A stretch of DNA of 64,000 nucleotides from Scalesia atractyloides (GCA_947069175.1 CAMTDV010000018.1:43908869-43972868); one strand, 5' to 3'; shown: positions 46,926-60,900, numbered from the stretch's first letter. Numbers and translations are program-made. The notes: generated by a model not told the origin, from the letters alone.

Positions 46926-47465
46926 AGATAGAATATTTGTTTTTATTTAAGCTAAATATTTAAATATTGATTTGACCTATGCATCCTTCTCACCTACGAT
47001 CGTCGTTGCTGTTGTTGTTATTGTTGTTGTTGATATTGTTGAGTTCTTTTAACTTCGCTCAACAAAACTGGTTGATAAAAAAGGTTTATATGAGTTATAA
47101 TGAATCATACCTCTTTGGTGAGTAGGGGAATTCATGAGCCGAGCCTATGTGACATTAGGCTTGACTCAAACTTAATCGAAGCCGAGCTAATGTGCGAGCC
47201 ACACTTGTCTCGGGCCAACTTGTTTACAAACCAAGTCAATTTGAGCAATTTCTAAGCCACGGGTCGTTTATGCAATCCTATCGGTGAGTAATACTGAGTC
47301 TTAACGATCATAATAGCTTTTATTGGACCTAATTGACCCCAATGCCGATTACTCACCATAATCAACCCTTACTAACCTTCCCCATCAAGATTTTCAGTGA
47401 CCTTATTGAAACATAATATCATTTATAACTATCAACGACTCTAAAACGATTATCAATTATGACTC

Positions 47466-48178
47466 CTAGGGCTGTAATTGAACAGAACGTTCAGCGAATA
47501 GTTCGTGAACCGTTTGGCGGGAAGTTCGTTTGTGTCTGTTTGATTAGCTTAACGAACAAACACGAACAAAAAATTTCGTTCGGTTAGCTTAGAGAATGAA
47601 CACGAACACATGTCTCGTTCGTTCGATTGTGTTCGTGAACGTTCGGTAATATGTTCGGTTACGTCCATTCATGTTCGTTCGTTTGTATTCGTTTGATTAT
47701 ATTAAAAATAATAAATGAGAAACATTTTATTTAAACATACTGAAAACTTGAAACCCTATTTTTTCTAAGTTAGCTAAAATTTGGACATTCTAAGACATTT
47801 TTTGGGATAATTATGTCTAAGTTAGTTCAACTTGATTCATGTTTGGTGGTTGAAGTAGACTTCTTGTGTTTTGATTTATCATTTGAGTGGTTGTATTTAA
47901 CTACTTATGTCCAATGTTAAGGATAACACTATTTTTATTTTTTATTTTCAAGTTCTATGTTCGTTTACGTTCGTATTTTTTTTGTATGCGTTCGTTTGTG
48001 TTCGAGACCCGTGTTCACAAACTGTTCATGAACAACTGAATTTCCTTAACGAACAAACACGGACATAAACTTACGTTCGGTATGCGTTCGTGAACAATTC
48101 ACGAACATGTTAATTTCCTTTACGAACGAACACGAACATGGCCTCGTTCGCGTTCGTTCGGTTCGTTTATAGCCCCAG
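47466..48178. mobile_element. MITE-like foldback element rich in CGAACGAACA motifs
   Basis: The left end CTAGGGCTGTAATTGAAC matches the complement of the right end, CTGGGGCTATAAACGAAC, at 14 of 18 positions. A perfect TGACTC flanks both sides (47460-47465 and 48179-48184). The interior is full of inverted GTTCGTTCG/CGAACGAAC runs around an AT-rich centre. There is no coding capacity. The ends look hAT-like but the 6 bp duplication does not settle the family. Confidence 0.65.
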
Positions 48179-48523
48179 TGACTCGAATTGATTATCATTG
48201 GCTCTAATTGTTCATCAATTGCCCTAACTGCCTATTAGTGATCGTCATTGACCTTAACCAGCCACAATCTACCTTACTTGACCTTCGGTCTCTAATATAT
48301 GTTAATATTTTTGAAAGGTTTTAATTGATAAATAATAGGTTCGATTAGGCTACGCTTGTGAGCCTGCTCGACATATAAGACTTGTTCTCACCACTAATAA
48401 TACAAAATGAAGATAATAAAATTTTCATTTTAGATATTGTTTTATTTAATGTAAAAAGAAGTAAAAAATCTATATAAAAAACAAAATATATGGATGGATT
48501 CGAACACCGGTACATTAAAACAA

Positions 48524-48560
48524 AATTAATTATTAATTAATTAATTAATTAATTATTAAT
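48524..48560. repeat. (ATTA)n microsatellite
   Basis: A run of TTAATTAATTAATT units with two small irregularities. Confidence 0.9.
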
Positions 48561-49588
48561 ATATCATAAAAGAGGAACACCACCAGGCCAGATTCGTTGT
48601 TTGACAATATTATGTCTTTTGCTTTTTTATAAGTAAAACATAAAAGACCAATGGTCTGACGTTGGTAAAAAGGCCCAATCCAATTTGTTTTGATCGATCA
48701 TAAACTCCAATACCTATTACCTAATAACTTAATTACGGCAGTTAATTAATCGATCACCAAAACCTGTAATCATTCATCTAGTTTAGAATTCCGATTCTCA
48801 ACAACTTTCAACGACTTTCAATCATCGATATCTACTGCTTTCAACGACCATCACTTTTGCTTCTTCAGGTATTGTTCAGTCAATTCTATTATGTTTATTC
48901 AAATCGCTTAGACCTGAAGTGAGACACGTTATATCATTTTTTTGAGTTCAAATTTGTGAATTAGGATGTGATTTTCTATATTATACTTTTGTTATGTTTC
49001 ATTATATATGTAAAATCTGATTGTGATATATATGATTAGGTACCAAATCTTCATTCATATAATTTAAATCTGCAAAGTTTGATTAATGAACTGCTATGTG
49101 GATTTTAAAATTGTTATGCATAGTTGACCAGACAGTCAACTTACAAGTTTTTGACTTTTGAGTTTGCTACAACTTTCACTATGTAGTGAATTTCAGGGGT
49201 ATTTAGGGCATATACAAGTTTTTGACTTTTGAGTTTGCTACAAATTTCATTACTTGGAATACTTTAATTTTTAATTTTTGAGAAGATACAAATTAGTTTG
49301 AATTGCATTGGTATTCATGTTCATCAACGATTAATGTTTTCTAAATAAAAAACAACTTTGAGTTGGTCACAGAATAGGCTTCACAGAAGAAGCTCATGGA
49401 AAAAATCAAAGACTCGTGTTACAATAAAATACCATTCTCATCTAAATTTCCTTCCCAGATCGGCCTTTTATCTTCACATGATGTCCGCGTTCTAAAAATC
49501 GACACATAAGCAAGAACGATTGCCTCCTACAGGTCTGGTCTTTGGTCCTTGTTTTTAAAATTTTCGGGTTTTCAGTCCGGGTCGGTTA

Positions 49589-50535
49589 TGTTGGAATTTC
49601 GTGTACTTTTATAAAAATAATTTTATCAGTTTGTTTGTGCGGAGTGGAAAACATGTACACGAGGTTCGGTTCTAGACCGATTCCACCAGTGATCTCAATA
49701 CAATCAAAATAGGTTATATAAAATATTAAAGAATCGTGACTACCAAGTAAGACACCTTGGTTCAACGAACGATCTCGCTAGATGATCGTTGACCACGAAA
49801 TCATATTTATTCATTTGAAACGGTTTCAAACGAAAACTTAATCTAAAGAAAGTAAAGTTCAAAACTTTTCCTTATGCGTAATCGAAGAAACAAAAGATTT
49901 TGCTAGTAACAGGCGATTAAGACTTTACGTAGTGTTGCTCCTCTTCTCCTATTCTTTTTCGTGACAGCAACAATACAGAAGTATCGAAACCCCTTGCTAA
50001 CCTTTTTGGTTTCTCAGATTTTATCAAAAAGCCTCCAAGCCCTTTTTGAAAACCCAAAACTTCATAAAACTCACAAAAGGTCGTATGGAATTCAAGAGTT
50101 ATAAATCTTGACCAATAAGAATTCCTTTTTGTTTTTTACTTTTCAAAAACAAACGTCCAAAAGATAATTCTCATTAACGGATCCATATAATTGAGAACTA
50201 TATGGAGAGTTGTTTTGTTAGTCATAATTAACAGATATACATTATTATATATTTTCAACTTTAAAACTAAAGATAAAGAAGTGTAATCTAATCACAACTT
50301 CTTTATAATTATCTATCTAATAACTAACAAATTAATTATAATGTATCTTATTCCAATTCAGCTCTATCTAATTATTCCAAATAATTACCCGTTCTTCTTT
50401 TACGCTTATTATTTCGTGATCCGATGATTAACAATTAAAACATCGTTACATGTCGTTGCTCAAAGTGTAACTCTTTGGGTCATACCTTGAGGGTAACATT
50501 GAATTATAATCGACAATTGAACATTATATCCAACA
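49589..50535 (-). repeat. Copia-2 3' LTR
   Basis: It is 947 bp and a direct repeat of 56738-57700 with scattered substitutions and small indels. On the minus strand it starts TGTTGGATATAATG. The polypurine tract is adjacent at about 50536-50550. Confidence 0.95.
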
Positions 50536-51379
50536 ATCTCCCACTTGGTCGATTGGCCGATTAAGTTTCAATGTAGACAATAGTGAGTGCCTAGCTGCAT
50601 CATATTGTCGCCGGTAAGGTATGACATATTTAAGTCAACTAATTCTTTGCACTAATATGTCCTTAAATTATGCAAATACTATAGCCCTGGTTATCGACTC
50701 ATTTATCCCTCTGTATTGAAACTTGTTGAACATGAGACATGGATCCCATTCATTCTCATATATTATTCAACCATTTCTAATTCCGTTCCTGATTTGAAGT
50801 GGTTTATCAAACTACTACTAGTTCGAGCGTGGCCACGCCTCTAACACCGGTTCAAACCAACGAAAGGTGCCAGAGTGTTCCTCTCTTAAGCATAGAAGCA
50901 CAGATCCATTTGGCTACAAACAACTCCCACTAAACTTTAGATCATTCCCAAAACTACCTTATTACTGCCAGTTACATACAGTGTTAGATAGAATCAAAGA
51001 GCAACCATTCATTTAAGTTAGTTCTAGCATGTACCGCAGGTCTAAGGATACAATGATCGTACCTATTCAAAACGTCTTATGACTAAGATCCATGAAGATC
51101 GTTTTGAAACGACTTACGCCCAATACGATTCAACTAATCATATCAGTGAATCTGGTTCTCAACACTTTGAGTATCCATTATATGGATCAACCATCTAATT
51201 CACAATAGTCTTTTACCAGATTGGTTCTCACGAATCTGATAGACTACGGATATTTTAGAATACAACATTCATAGATACTTAACGTACTAATATTTGAACA
51301 CAGATATTATAGTTTAAAAGACATTCAACCATTAAATTTGAAAAAAACTTAAAACACTATTTACAGTTCAAAATGCACC

Positions 51380-52999
51380 AAATTACTAAATTACAAAATC
51401 AGATCCAGTGTCTAGCAAATCTAAGACCTATACTATCGGCATGCTTCTCGTGTCTCACTTGAGTCATAGTCTTAGTAAACGGGTCCGCTAGATTCTGACC
51501 ACTATCAATTTTCTCTACTACGATGTCTCATCTTTCCAAAACTTCCCGTATGTAGTGGAATTTTCTGAGAATATGCTTCGTGCTGTAATGCGACCTTGGT
51601 TCCTTAGCGTGAGCAATTGCACCTATATTGTCACAAAATATCTCGATAGGCTTTTGTATGCTTGGTATAACTTCGAGATCAGCAATGAACTTTTTCATCT
51701 AAACAGCCTCCTTAGCAGCTTCTGAAGCCGCTATATATTCTGATTCAGTGGTCGACTTGGCCACCACGCTCTGCTTAGAACTCTTCCAAGTTATAGCACC
51801 ACCATTTAAAGTAAAAACATAGCCTGTTTGAGATCGTGAATCGTCGCGATCTGTTTGGAAGCTTGCGTCAGTGTAACACTTTACTTTCAGCTCTTCTTCC
51901 AAACCACCAAATATCAGAAACATATCCTTAGTTCTTTTTAAGTACTTTAGGATATTTTTTACAGCAATCCAGTGACTTTTACCAGGATTCTGTTGATATC
52001 TGCTAGTCAAGCTTAGAGCGTACGATACGTCCGGTCTAGTACATAACATGGCATACATGATGGAACCGATAGCAGAGGCATATGGAACCTTTTTCATATC
52101 CACTTTCTCTTTGTCCAACTTAGGACACTGATGACTATTCAGTATGGCTCCACTAGCCATTGGCAAGAGACCCTTCTTGGAATCTTGCATCGAAAAGCGC
52201 CGAATGACCTTATCGATATACGTACTTTGACTAAGTCCAAGTAGCCGCTTAGATCTATCTCTATAAATCTTTATTCCTAGAATATAAGAAGCTTCTCCAA
52301 GATCCTTCATTGAGAAACATTTACCAAGCCAGGATTTAACGTCTTACAGCATAGGGATATTGTTTCCAATGAGAAGTATGTCATCTACATACAGGATTAG
52401 AAAAGTAATAGAACTCCCACTTGCCTTCTTGTAAACACACGACTCATCTTCGTTTTTGATAAAACCAAACTGTTTGATTTTCTGATCAAAACGAAGATTC
52501 CAGCTTCGAGATGCTTGTTTCAATCCATAAATGGTTTATTTCACTTGCAAACTTTCTTAGGATTCTTAGGATCCACAAAACCTTCAGGTTGCTCCATATA
52601 GACATCTTTTGAAAGGTGTCCATTTAGGAACGCGGTTTTGACATCCATTTGCCATATCTCGTAGTCATAATACGCAGCTATGGCAAGTAGAATCCTAATA
52701 GACTTAAGCATGGCTACTGGGGAGAAGGTTTCCTTATAATCAACTCCTTGAGTCTGAGTAAAACCTTTAGCAACCAACCGAGCCTTATAGGTTTGCACGT
52801 TTCCATCCATGTCTGTTTTCAAATTGAAAACCCATTTACTTCCTACAGTTCGACATTCGGGAGGAAGATCAACTAAATCCCAAACTTGGTTGTCATACAT
52901 GGATTGCATCTCTACGCCCATGGCTTCGAACCATTTTTCAGATTCGTTACCTGAAATCGCAGCAGTGTAGGTCGAGGGCTCATCTTGATCAACTATCAA
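51380..52999 (-). pseudogene. pol: Copia-2 reverse transcriptase and RNase H
   Basis: Block 52541-52999 holds the RT start (TVGSKWVFNLKTDMDG, WQMDVKTAFLNGHL), then a stop after KKVCK. The catalytic LYVDDILLIGN lies at about 52380-52410 in a further frame. Block 51699-52310 (203 codons) has MKDLGEASYILGIKIYRD, then RNase H (CYTDASFQTDRDD, SVVAKSTTESEYIAASEAAKEAV). It ends at a stop, and weaker continuation (ADLEVIPSIQKPIEI) runs to about 51400. At least three breaks make it inactive. Confidence 0.85.
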
Positions 53000-53126
53000 G
53001 ACGTACCAATCAGGTGAATACCTATTAGGTTCATGACGATCCCGTACTTCTGCGCACGCCTAGTGTTACATCAGATTCCTGAATCCTCTCAGGTTCAGGT
53101 TCAACAATGTTGAGAGGCAGATTCGA

Positions 53127-55279
53127 CTATTGGTTGATTAATTGTGGTTCTCGAATTTCCTCAAGATCCATAAGATTATCTCCAATTCCTCGCGCCATAA
53201 TCTCATCCTCTAGGAATGTTCCTCGACGCTTAGTGAAAACTCTATTTTCAGCAGGATTATAGAAATAATAACCAACCAGATATGCATATTCAATGAAAAC
53301 AACTTCTTCACCGCGAGGATCATGTTTGTCCGAAGACTCACTGGTAACATAAGCGTTACATCCCCATATGCGAAGGTAAGAGACTTTAGGTCGTTTACCA
53401 TGCCACATCTCATATGATGTCTTTTCTACCATTTTAGTAGGAACAATATTCTCAAGACGTGTAGTAGTTTCAAGAGCATAACTCCAAAAGGAGTGTGGTA
53501 AGTTTGTACGACACATCATTGATCGAACCATATCTAATAAGGTTTGATTTCTCCTCTCTGACACACCATTGAGTTGTGTTCCGGGTGGAGTTAGTTCGGA
53601 TATAATCCCACACTTCTTGAGATGTTCATCAAACTCTTGATTATTGTATTCACCACCTCGATCAGATCGAAGTGCCTTAGTCGTTTTCCCTAGTTGATTT
53701 TGTACTTCATTTTGGAATTCTTTGAACTTTTCAAAGGTTTCATGTTTAAACTTCATAAGATAAACATATCCATATCTATTATAATCATCAGTAAATGTAA
53801 CGAAGTATCTTTCCCCGTTCCTTGACATAGTCCTGAATGGACCATATACATCAGTATGTATGAGTCCTAACAAGTCTTTGGCCCTTTCACTAGTTCCGGT
53901 AAAAGGGGCCTTAGTCATCTTTCCACTTAGACAACATTCGCATAAATCATAAGTCTTTTGACCTGTGGTATCTAGAATCCCTGCGGTCTGGAGATTCCTC
54001 ATGCGATTGATGTTATGGCCAAGATGACAATGCCAACGATACGTTTGATTAAAGCTAGTTTTAACACGTTTAGAGGAAAGAGAGCATACAATTTTATTAT
54101 TTGATCTATTGTTAGAAGTATCTATTTCATAGACACCATTGTGAGGCTTAGCCTCAAAATAGAACACACCATTTAAAAATGCAGAAATGTTACCATTAAC
54201 AATATCAAAAGCATAATTAAAACCTTGTTCTCTTAAAGCAGAAACATAAATAATGTTCTTAGTCAAACTACGAACATAAAAAACATTGTCTAATGTAATA
54301 AACAATCCAGAAGGTAATTCAGGAATAAATTCTCCAACTGCCTTCACAGCAACATTCTGCCCGTTCCCAACGTGCAGCTCTAACTCGCCCTGCTTCAGCT
54401 TCCCAATCCTTTTTAGTCCCTGCAAATCATTACAAATGTGAAAACCACATCTAGTTTTAAACACCCAAGATTTGCTCGAAAAGGAAAATAGATCAATAAC
54501 ATGTATACCTGAGGATTCTCCTATTTGTAGCTTCTTAAGCTTCAACTCAGCCAGGTACTTGGGACAATTCCTCTTCCAATGCCCGATCTCATCACAGTGA
54601 AACACTTGGCATCTTTTATGAGGCTTTGCCTTCGGAGTGGCAAGCTTTTTGCCTTTTCCCTTATCTTGCTTACCCGCCTTGCCCTTTCCCTTAGATGGCT
54701 TCTTCTTGGTAATTCTTTCTTCCCTGATCGCCAGAACTAGATTGCTCTTAGTAGGGATGTTAGTCTCAGCCGTTTTTAGCATCTGATGCAACTCTGGGAT
54801 CGTTCTTTCCCACCCATTCATGTTATAGTTCAAAACGAACTGATGATATGAACTGGGTAGCGAGTTAAGGATCACATCCGTAGCTAACTCATTACTAAGG
54901 GGTGCGTTCAGACGCTCCAGTTGATCAATGAAAGACTTCATTTTTAGTACATGAGAACTGACCGAAGTACCTTCCTGCATGCGACATGTAATGAGAGATC
55001 TCATCACCTCAAAACGCTCATGACGAGCTTACTGCTAAAACATGTTTTTCAGCTGCTCACTCATCTCATACGCTCCCAAGTTTCCAGACTCATCTGAAGT
55101 TCTGGAATCATCATAGCAAGCATAAGGCATGTCACATCTTGGGAATCATCAACATGTTTTTCCCATGTCCTATGAGCAGGACCCGTAGTAGCAGTAGGTG
55201 CTTCGGGGATTTGTCCTTTAAGGACATAAGCCTTTTTCTCAGCCCTGAGAACAATTTTCAGGTTGCGGTACCAATCCAT
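53127..55279 (-). pseudogene. pol: Copia-2 gag, protease and integrase
   Basis: The gag N terminus (MDWYRNLKIVLRAEKKAYVLKG, 55061-55279) is separated by a break from a 626-codon open frame (53127-55007). That frame has the gag rest (EGTSVSSHVLKMKSFIDQLE), a Lys-rich stretch and a zinc motif with abnormal spacing (CQVFHCDEIGHWKRNC, four residues between the first two Cys). The protease site reads FKTRCGFHICNDLQG where LDTGCG is usual, so the catalytic Asp is gone. The integrase keeps HCHLGHN, CECCLSGK and the acidic triad in IHTDVYG, LRSDRGGEY and NGVSERRN. The long frame looks young, but the protease cannot work. Confidence 0.85.
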
Positions 55280-55379
55280 GAAGTTAGAATTATCAAGTTT
55301 AGCATTTTTAAGGATGGACTTAAACGAAAATTTTGGGGGTTATTAGAATTGTTTGTAGACATCTGTAGAATTTAGAAGA

Positions 55380-56737
55380 AAATTTTATTAGTAATTTTAA
55401 TGCATTAACCTAATTCAGTTTTGACCCAAGATATACAAAATTTAGGAATTAGGATGAGATCCCATCTCCCCATAACTCAGTGAATGGACTTAGCACTCTT
55501 CACTGGCATAGATTCAAGGGTAGGTGACGATCACCAATTGTGTCAACTACACAATTCTCGGTTTGGGGTCGCATGACGAGTACTGTCAAGCATTGGTACG
55601 TTAACCCCAACTACGCCCACTTTCACAACCGTAGAAAATGAATGCAGGGTAAACACTAACATTCGCTCTCGTGTCGCAAAAATGATATTTGTCCTCAAAT
55701 CAGAACTGTAGCCCGGCCCATGTAAGCATGGAAATCGTGGAACTACCCCTAAGCAAAACCGTAGGCCTGGATGCAGGGTAAGCACTAGCACCAGGGGTTC
55801 AGATAGATCAGTTCGGGTGTTCTTAATTTAGGGTGTTATATTTTAAAATTACCAGTTCGGGTCGTTTTAAAATACTTATACGGCCTATGGCATGAACATA
55901 GGCTATACAATTCCTTTGTAAAATTCAATTTTACGTTTTAATTTGTGACGACATGAAACACATTTCAATCACTCGACCGATTAATTTTAAATACCCTATT
56001 TAATCTAAGTTGGTCGTGTCGCAAAATTTAGTTTAATTAATAACCTTTATTAATTATGGTTTTAAAATTCACTTTTAATTTTGTAAAACCATTTTTGTAT
56101 TTTAAAATAAACTGTTTATTTTAGTTACGTATCCAATACTTAATAAACCTTTTATTAAAATTATCCTTTTAATGATCGTATATTAATTATTAATTTTATG
56201 TACGTAATAAACATCTGATGGCAAAACGCAAAAATTAAATAAATAAACATGCAATTCCGGGTTCAGAATATATTCGGTTCGTTCGAGCCCAAGAACATGA
56301 ACCGAGCCCATTAAGTGTAGTACAAACCCTTTTGTGCTCCCATGTAATCTTGGATCCAATCCAAAAAAAAATTCTTTTTTTTATTTGTTTAAATTTCCGA
56401 TAAAAGAAATATATATAATGACGTCTGATTTAAAGAAAATATAATATCGATTTATATTAAAAATCATTATGTATCCGTTTTTCTTTAAACCCGGATTTGC
56501 ATAGTACGATCATTAAGCTAAACGAGATAGGTTAAGGCCAAGAATTTTGTCAAAGAGAACTTTGACAAGCGTTAGTTTTTGGCCTTAATACAAACTTGCC
56601 TATAACTATTATACGTGACAGGTTCCCATGCCAAATTTACTCGATTTTAAGCATGCAATTTTATAAACTAATTTATAGATCTATAAACACTTTTATAAAA
56701 CTAACCTACTTTGATTTGTAAGGTGGCTCTGATCCAC
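55380..56737 (-). other. Copia-2 leader
   Basis: This AT-rich stretch of about 1.3 kb lies between PBS and gag. No gene is supported. Confidence 0.6.
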
Positions 56738-57700
56738 TGTTGGAATTTCGTGTACTTTTATAAAAATAAGTTTATCAGTTTGTCAAACAAACCGAGCGCA
56801 GCGGAAAACATGTACACGAGGTTCGGTTCTAGACCGATTCCACCAGTGATCTCAATACAATCAAAATAGGTTATATAAAATATTATGAATCGTGACTACC
56901 AAGTAAGACACCTTGGTTCAACGAACGATCTCGCTAGATGATCGTTGACCACGAAATCATATTTGTTCGTTTGAAACGGTTTCAAATGAAAACTTAATCT
57001 AAAGAAAGTAAAGTTCAAAACTTTACCTTATGCGTAATCGAAGAAACAAAAGAGTTTGCTAGTAACAGGCGATTAAGACTTTACGTAGTGTTGCTCCTCT
57101 TCTCCTATTCTTTTTCGTGACAGCAACAATACAGAAGTATCGAAACCCCTTGCTGACCTTTTTGGTTTCTCAGATTTTATCAAAAAGCCTCCAAGCCCTT
57201 TTTGAAAAACCAAAACTTCATAAAACCCACAAAAGGTCGTATGGAATTCAAGAGTTATATATCTTGACCAATAAGAATTCCTTTTTGTTTTTTACTTTTC
57301 AAAAACAAACGTCCAAAAGATAATTTTCATTAACGGATCCATATAATTGAGTATTATGTGGGGAGTTGTTTTGTTAGTCATAATTAATAGATATACATTA
57401 TTAAAAATTTATATATTTCAACTTTAAAACTAAAGAAAAAGAAGTGTAATCTAATCACAACTTTTTGATAATTATCTTTCTAATAACTAACAAATTAATT
57501 ATAATATATCTTATTCCAATTCAGCTCTATCTAATTATTCCAAATAGTTACCCGTTTCTTCTTTTACGCTTATTATTTCGTGATCTGATGATTAACAATT
57601 AAAACATCGTTACATGTTCGTTGCCGAAAGTGCAACTCTTTGGGTCGTACCTTGACGGTAACATTGAATTATAATCGACAGTTGAACATTATATCCGACA
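56738..57700 (-). repeat. Copia-2 5' LTR
   Basis: It is 963 bp and the partner of 49589-50535. It differs near its left end (GTCAAACAAACCGAGCGCAG against a shorter string) and by small indels, so insertion was not very recent. Confidence 0.95.
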
Positions 57701-57834
57701 GGTTATTTCTCTGTTTGGTGTGGGATTAACGAAAAAGCTCACCCTAGCTAGTTTTAAGTCATTAATAATTGAAATGTTTTAATAATCTATAACTAAAAGG
57801 GTAGGCTATAGTTATAAAATAAGGATGAGAAAGA

Positions 57835-57959
57835 AATTTCATCACTTCATCATCAGTACCTTTATTTCATTATAAGGAATTTCATCACTTCATGATCAGA
57901 CCTTTATGTCATTATAAGGAATTTTATCACTTCACGATTAGTACAGTTTATGCCATTAA
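57835..57959. repeat. Three tandem copies of a 42-43 bp unit
   Basis: Units starting AATTTCATCACTTCA or AATTTTATCACTTCA lie at 57835, 57878 and 57920, ending about 20 bp before the transposase start. They could be part of its promoter. Confidence 0.8.
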
Positions 57960-57979
57960 TTGCTGATTAGGTATTAACA

Positions 57980-60900
57980 ATGACTTTGGATAAGAGTTGG
58001 ACCAAAATCACTAATAAAGTAGATCCAACTTTCATTAGAGGAGCAATAGCTTTTGCAGAAAGGGATGAAAGATACGTTGATCGTGGTCTGATACATTGTC
58101 CAAGTAGACAATGTGTGAATGCAAGAAGACATGTTCCCAGAGTTGTTTCCACTCATATCATACAGAATGGCTTTGAACCATCATACAACGTATGGACATC
58201 TACCGGGTTATGAAACAGACGAAACAAACAATGTTGTGAAGAAAGTGAAGACGAATCAGACAACGATGTCAATGAATTACTTGATGATGCATTTCCTAAG
58301 GGCGGTGAAACCGAAGCTGAAAACTTAAAGTATGGTGCTGATCCACGTAATAACCCACATGTGGATAAGTTATTTGTTGATATGGAGAAGCCTTTATACC
58401 CGGGGTGTGATGAGTTTTCTGTACTAGGATTCTTACTGGAGTTGATGAATGTGAAGGTTACATGTAAAATGACAAATGTGTTGATGGATATGATTTTGAA
58501 TTTATTTAGCCGAGCTTTCAAGGACGCAAACTTGCCAAAGAACCATTATGAGGCAATCTATCCATGCTTGTAAACATGATTGTGCATTATTTTGGAAAGA
58601 AAATGCAGAATTAGAAAATTGTTCTGTGTGTAGTACTAGTCGTTATGAAGAAAATGCGAAGGGGAAGAAGAAACCGGTAAAAATCTTACGTTACTTTCCC
58701 ATCACGAGTAGGCTTAAGTGTTTATATGCCTCAGACACACTGCTAAGGAAATGACGTGGCACTCGATGCAATGGCATGGAAACATTTCGATGCAATCTTT
58801 CCTGATTTTGCAAATGATCCAAGAAATGTTCGCCTAGGGCTTGCTAGTGACGGTTTCAATCCTTTTGGGGCAAAAAGTCTCTCATATATTATGTGGCCTG
58901 TTGTGCTCATACCATACAATATGCCTCCTTGGAAGTCTATGGTTGATTCTTCATTTATGTTAACATTGTTGATTCCAGGAAAAGATTCATCAGGAAAGGA
59001 TTTTGATGTATTTCTGCGTCCACTCGTGGATAAGTTGAAACTTTTATGGGAGAAGGGTGTTGAAACATATGATTGCGAACTAAAAGAGAGATTCAACATG
59101 CATGCTACACTTTTATGGACTATTAATGATTTTCCTGCTTACGGTTACCTGTCTGGATGGAGCACGAGTGGATACAAAGCATGTCCGATATGCAATGAAG
59201 ATGCAAGCAGTATACGTATACGAGATCGAATAGCTTATGTAGGTCACAGGCGATTTCTCCCAAAAGAACACTCTTGGAGGAAAGCACGAGATTTTAATGG
59301 TAAGAGAGAGACTAGGCTTGCACCTAAACTAGTCGATGGAGAGGATTGCTTACGTCAGTTGGAACATCTCACTATACATCATCATGGAAAACATCAGTCC
59401 CATTGCGGAAAAAAAGAAAACGAGACCCACTTGATTTAAATTGGTCTAAGAAAAGCATCTTTTTTGAACTCCCATATTGGCCTAAGTTGTTAATTCGTCA
59501 CAACATTGACGTGATGCATGTTGAAAAGAATGTGTGTGAAAATGTGTTAGGAACCCTATTAAACATAGAAGGAAAGACAAAAGACACTGAGAAAGCTCGG
59601 CTAGACTTGAAAGATATGAATATACGTAAGGAGCTTCACTTGGTGAGGGAGAATGATTGTTGGGTTAAACCACATGCTTTGTATGTTTTAACTCGAGAGG
59701 AGAAAATACAATTTTGCAATTTACTTCAGTCTGTGCGTTTTCCAGATGGGTATGTCGGAAACCTAGCTAAAAATGTGATTGCTGAACAAGGTAAGGTACA
59801 TGGCCTTAAATCACATGATTGTCACGTTTTAATGCAACGTATAATTCCGATTGCAATTCGTCCATTTTTTACAAAAACAAATTCGTGATGCGTTAGTTGA
59901 GTTGTCTCAGTTTTTCAAGAAACTTACTCAAGCCACTTTACACGTGAGGGAGTTGAAAGTGTTGCAAGAAGAGGTAGTTAATATTTTGTGCAAGCTTGAA
60001 CGAATATTTCCCCCGTCATTTTTTAATGTTATGGTGCACTTGTGTGTGCATCTTCCTCAAGAGGCAATTTTGGGAGGACCTGTGCAATCAAGGTGGATGT
60101 ATCCGATCGAAAGATACCTTGGCCATTTAAAGCGATATGTTGGAAACAAAGCTAAACCCGAAGGCTCGATTGCAGAAGATTATATTGTTGAAGAGGCTAT
60201 AACATTTTGTTCACACTATTTACGAGGTGTAGAATCAAAGTTTGAGAGACGTGACAAAACCTATAGTGATTCTCGAAGCTTTGCATTGGATATTTTAAGA
60301 TTAAATGGTCGTGGTATTGGGAAGAAAGAAGTTCATATCCTTCCTAGTATTCTTATGAAGAAAGCAATATGGTTTATCTTCAACAACTCTCAAGAGGTTC
60401 AACCGTACTTGGAGTAAGTTTTTTTTAATCTTTAGTTGTGAATTAGTATTAAGTGTCACATGTTAGTAAATTTATAGTTCATTAACACGTGGCAGAGAAA
60501 ACTTGCAGTCTTTACAAGGACGACATCATGGATCATCAGACTTTCTGAGATGTAACAGTCTGCATTTCCGGATTGGTTTGCAAAACGGGTAACAATCACA
60601 CTCTATTTACTTAATTTACTTTGTGGTATTGTAATGCACTCTAACGACATGATTATTATGTTAAAAAATTGAATACAGATTCGAGATATGTATATGCTAA
60701 ATCCATCCCAAATTAATGAGGAGTTATATGCATTATCTTGCCCTCCTGATCATCGAGTTACGTCACACAAGGGATATGTAGTGAATGGAGTTAAATTTAG
60801 AGTTAAGTCAAGAGATGACTGCAAGAGAACGCAAAATTGTGGAGTTACGGTCCCCGGCGTTCATAATGATGTCGAAGATGATTATTATGGATATCTTGAC

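Larger units (their letters stand above)
45900..49583. other. CACTA central non-coding region with nested small repeats
   Basis: It lies between the two outward-facing CACTA genes and holds no supported ORF. It contains a 91 bp tandem pair, one or two MITE-like insertions, degenerate short repeats of a GACTCTAATTGATCATC type around 47300-48300, and an ATTA microsatellite. The 5' promoters of both CACTA genes should lie in this region or near its ends. Confidence 0.5.
49589..57700 (-). mobile_element. Copia-2: Ty1/Copia element with both LTRs and a perfect TSD
   Basis: LTRs at 49589-50535 (3') and 56738-57700 (5') both run TGTTGGAATTTC to ATCCRACA on the + strand. A perfect 5 bp duplication GGTTA flanks the element (49584-49588 and 57701-57705). 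On the minus strand a variant PBS, TGGATCAGAGCC (about 56726-56737), follows the 5' LTR, and the tract AAGTGGGAGATTG precedes the 3' LTR. The domain order gag-PR-IN-RT-RH is Copia. It sits inside the CACTA element, between its two genes, so it arrived later. Confidence 0.95.
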
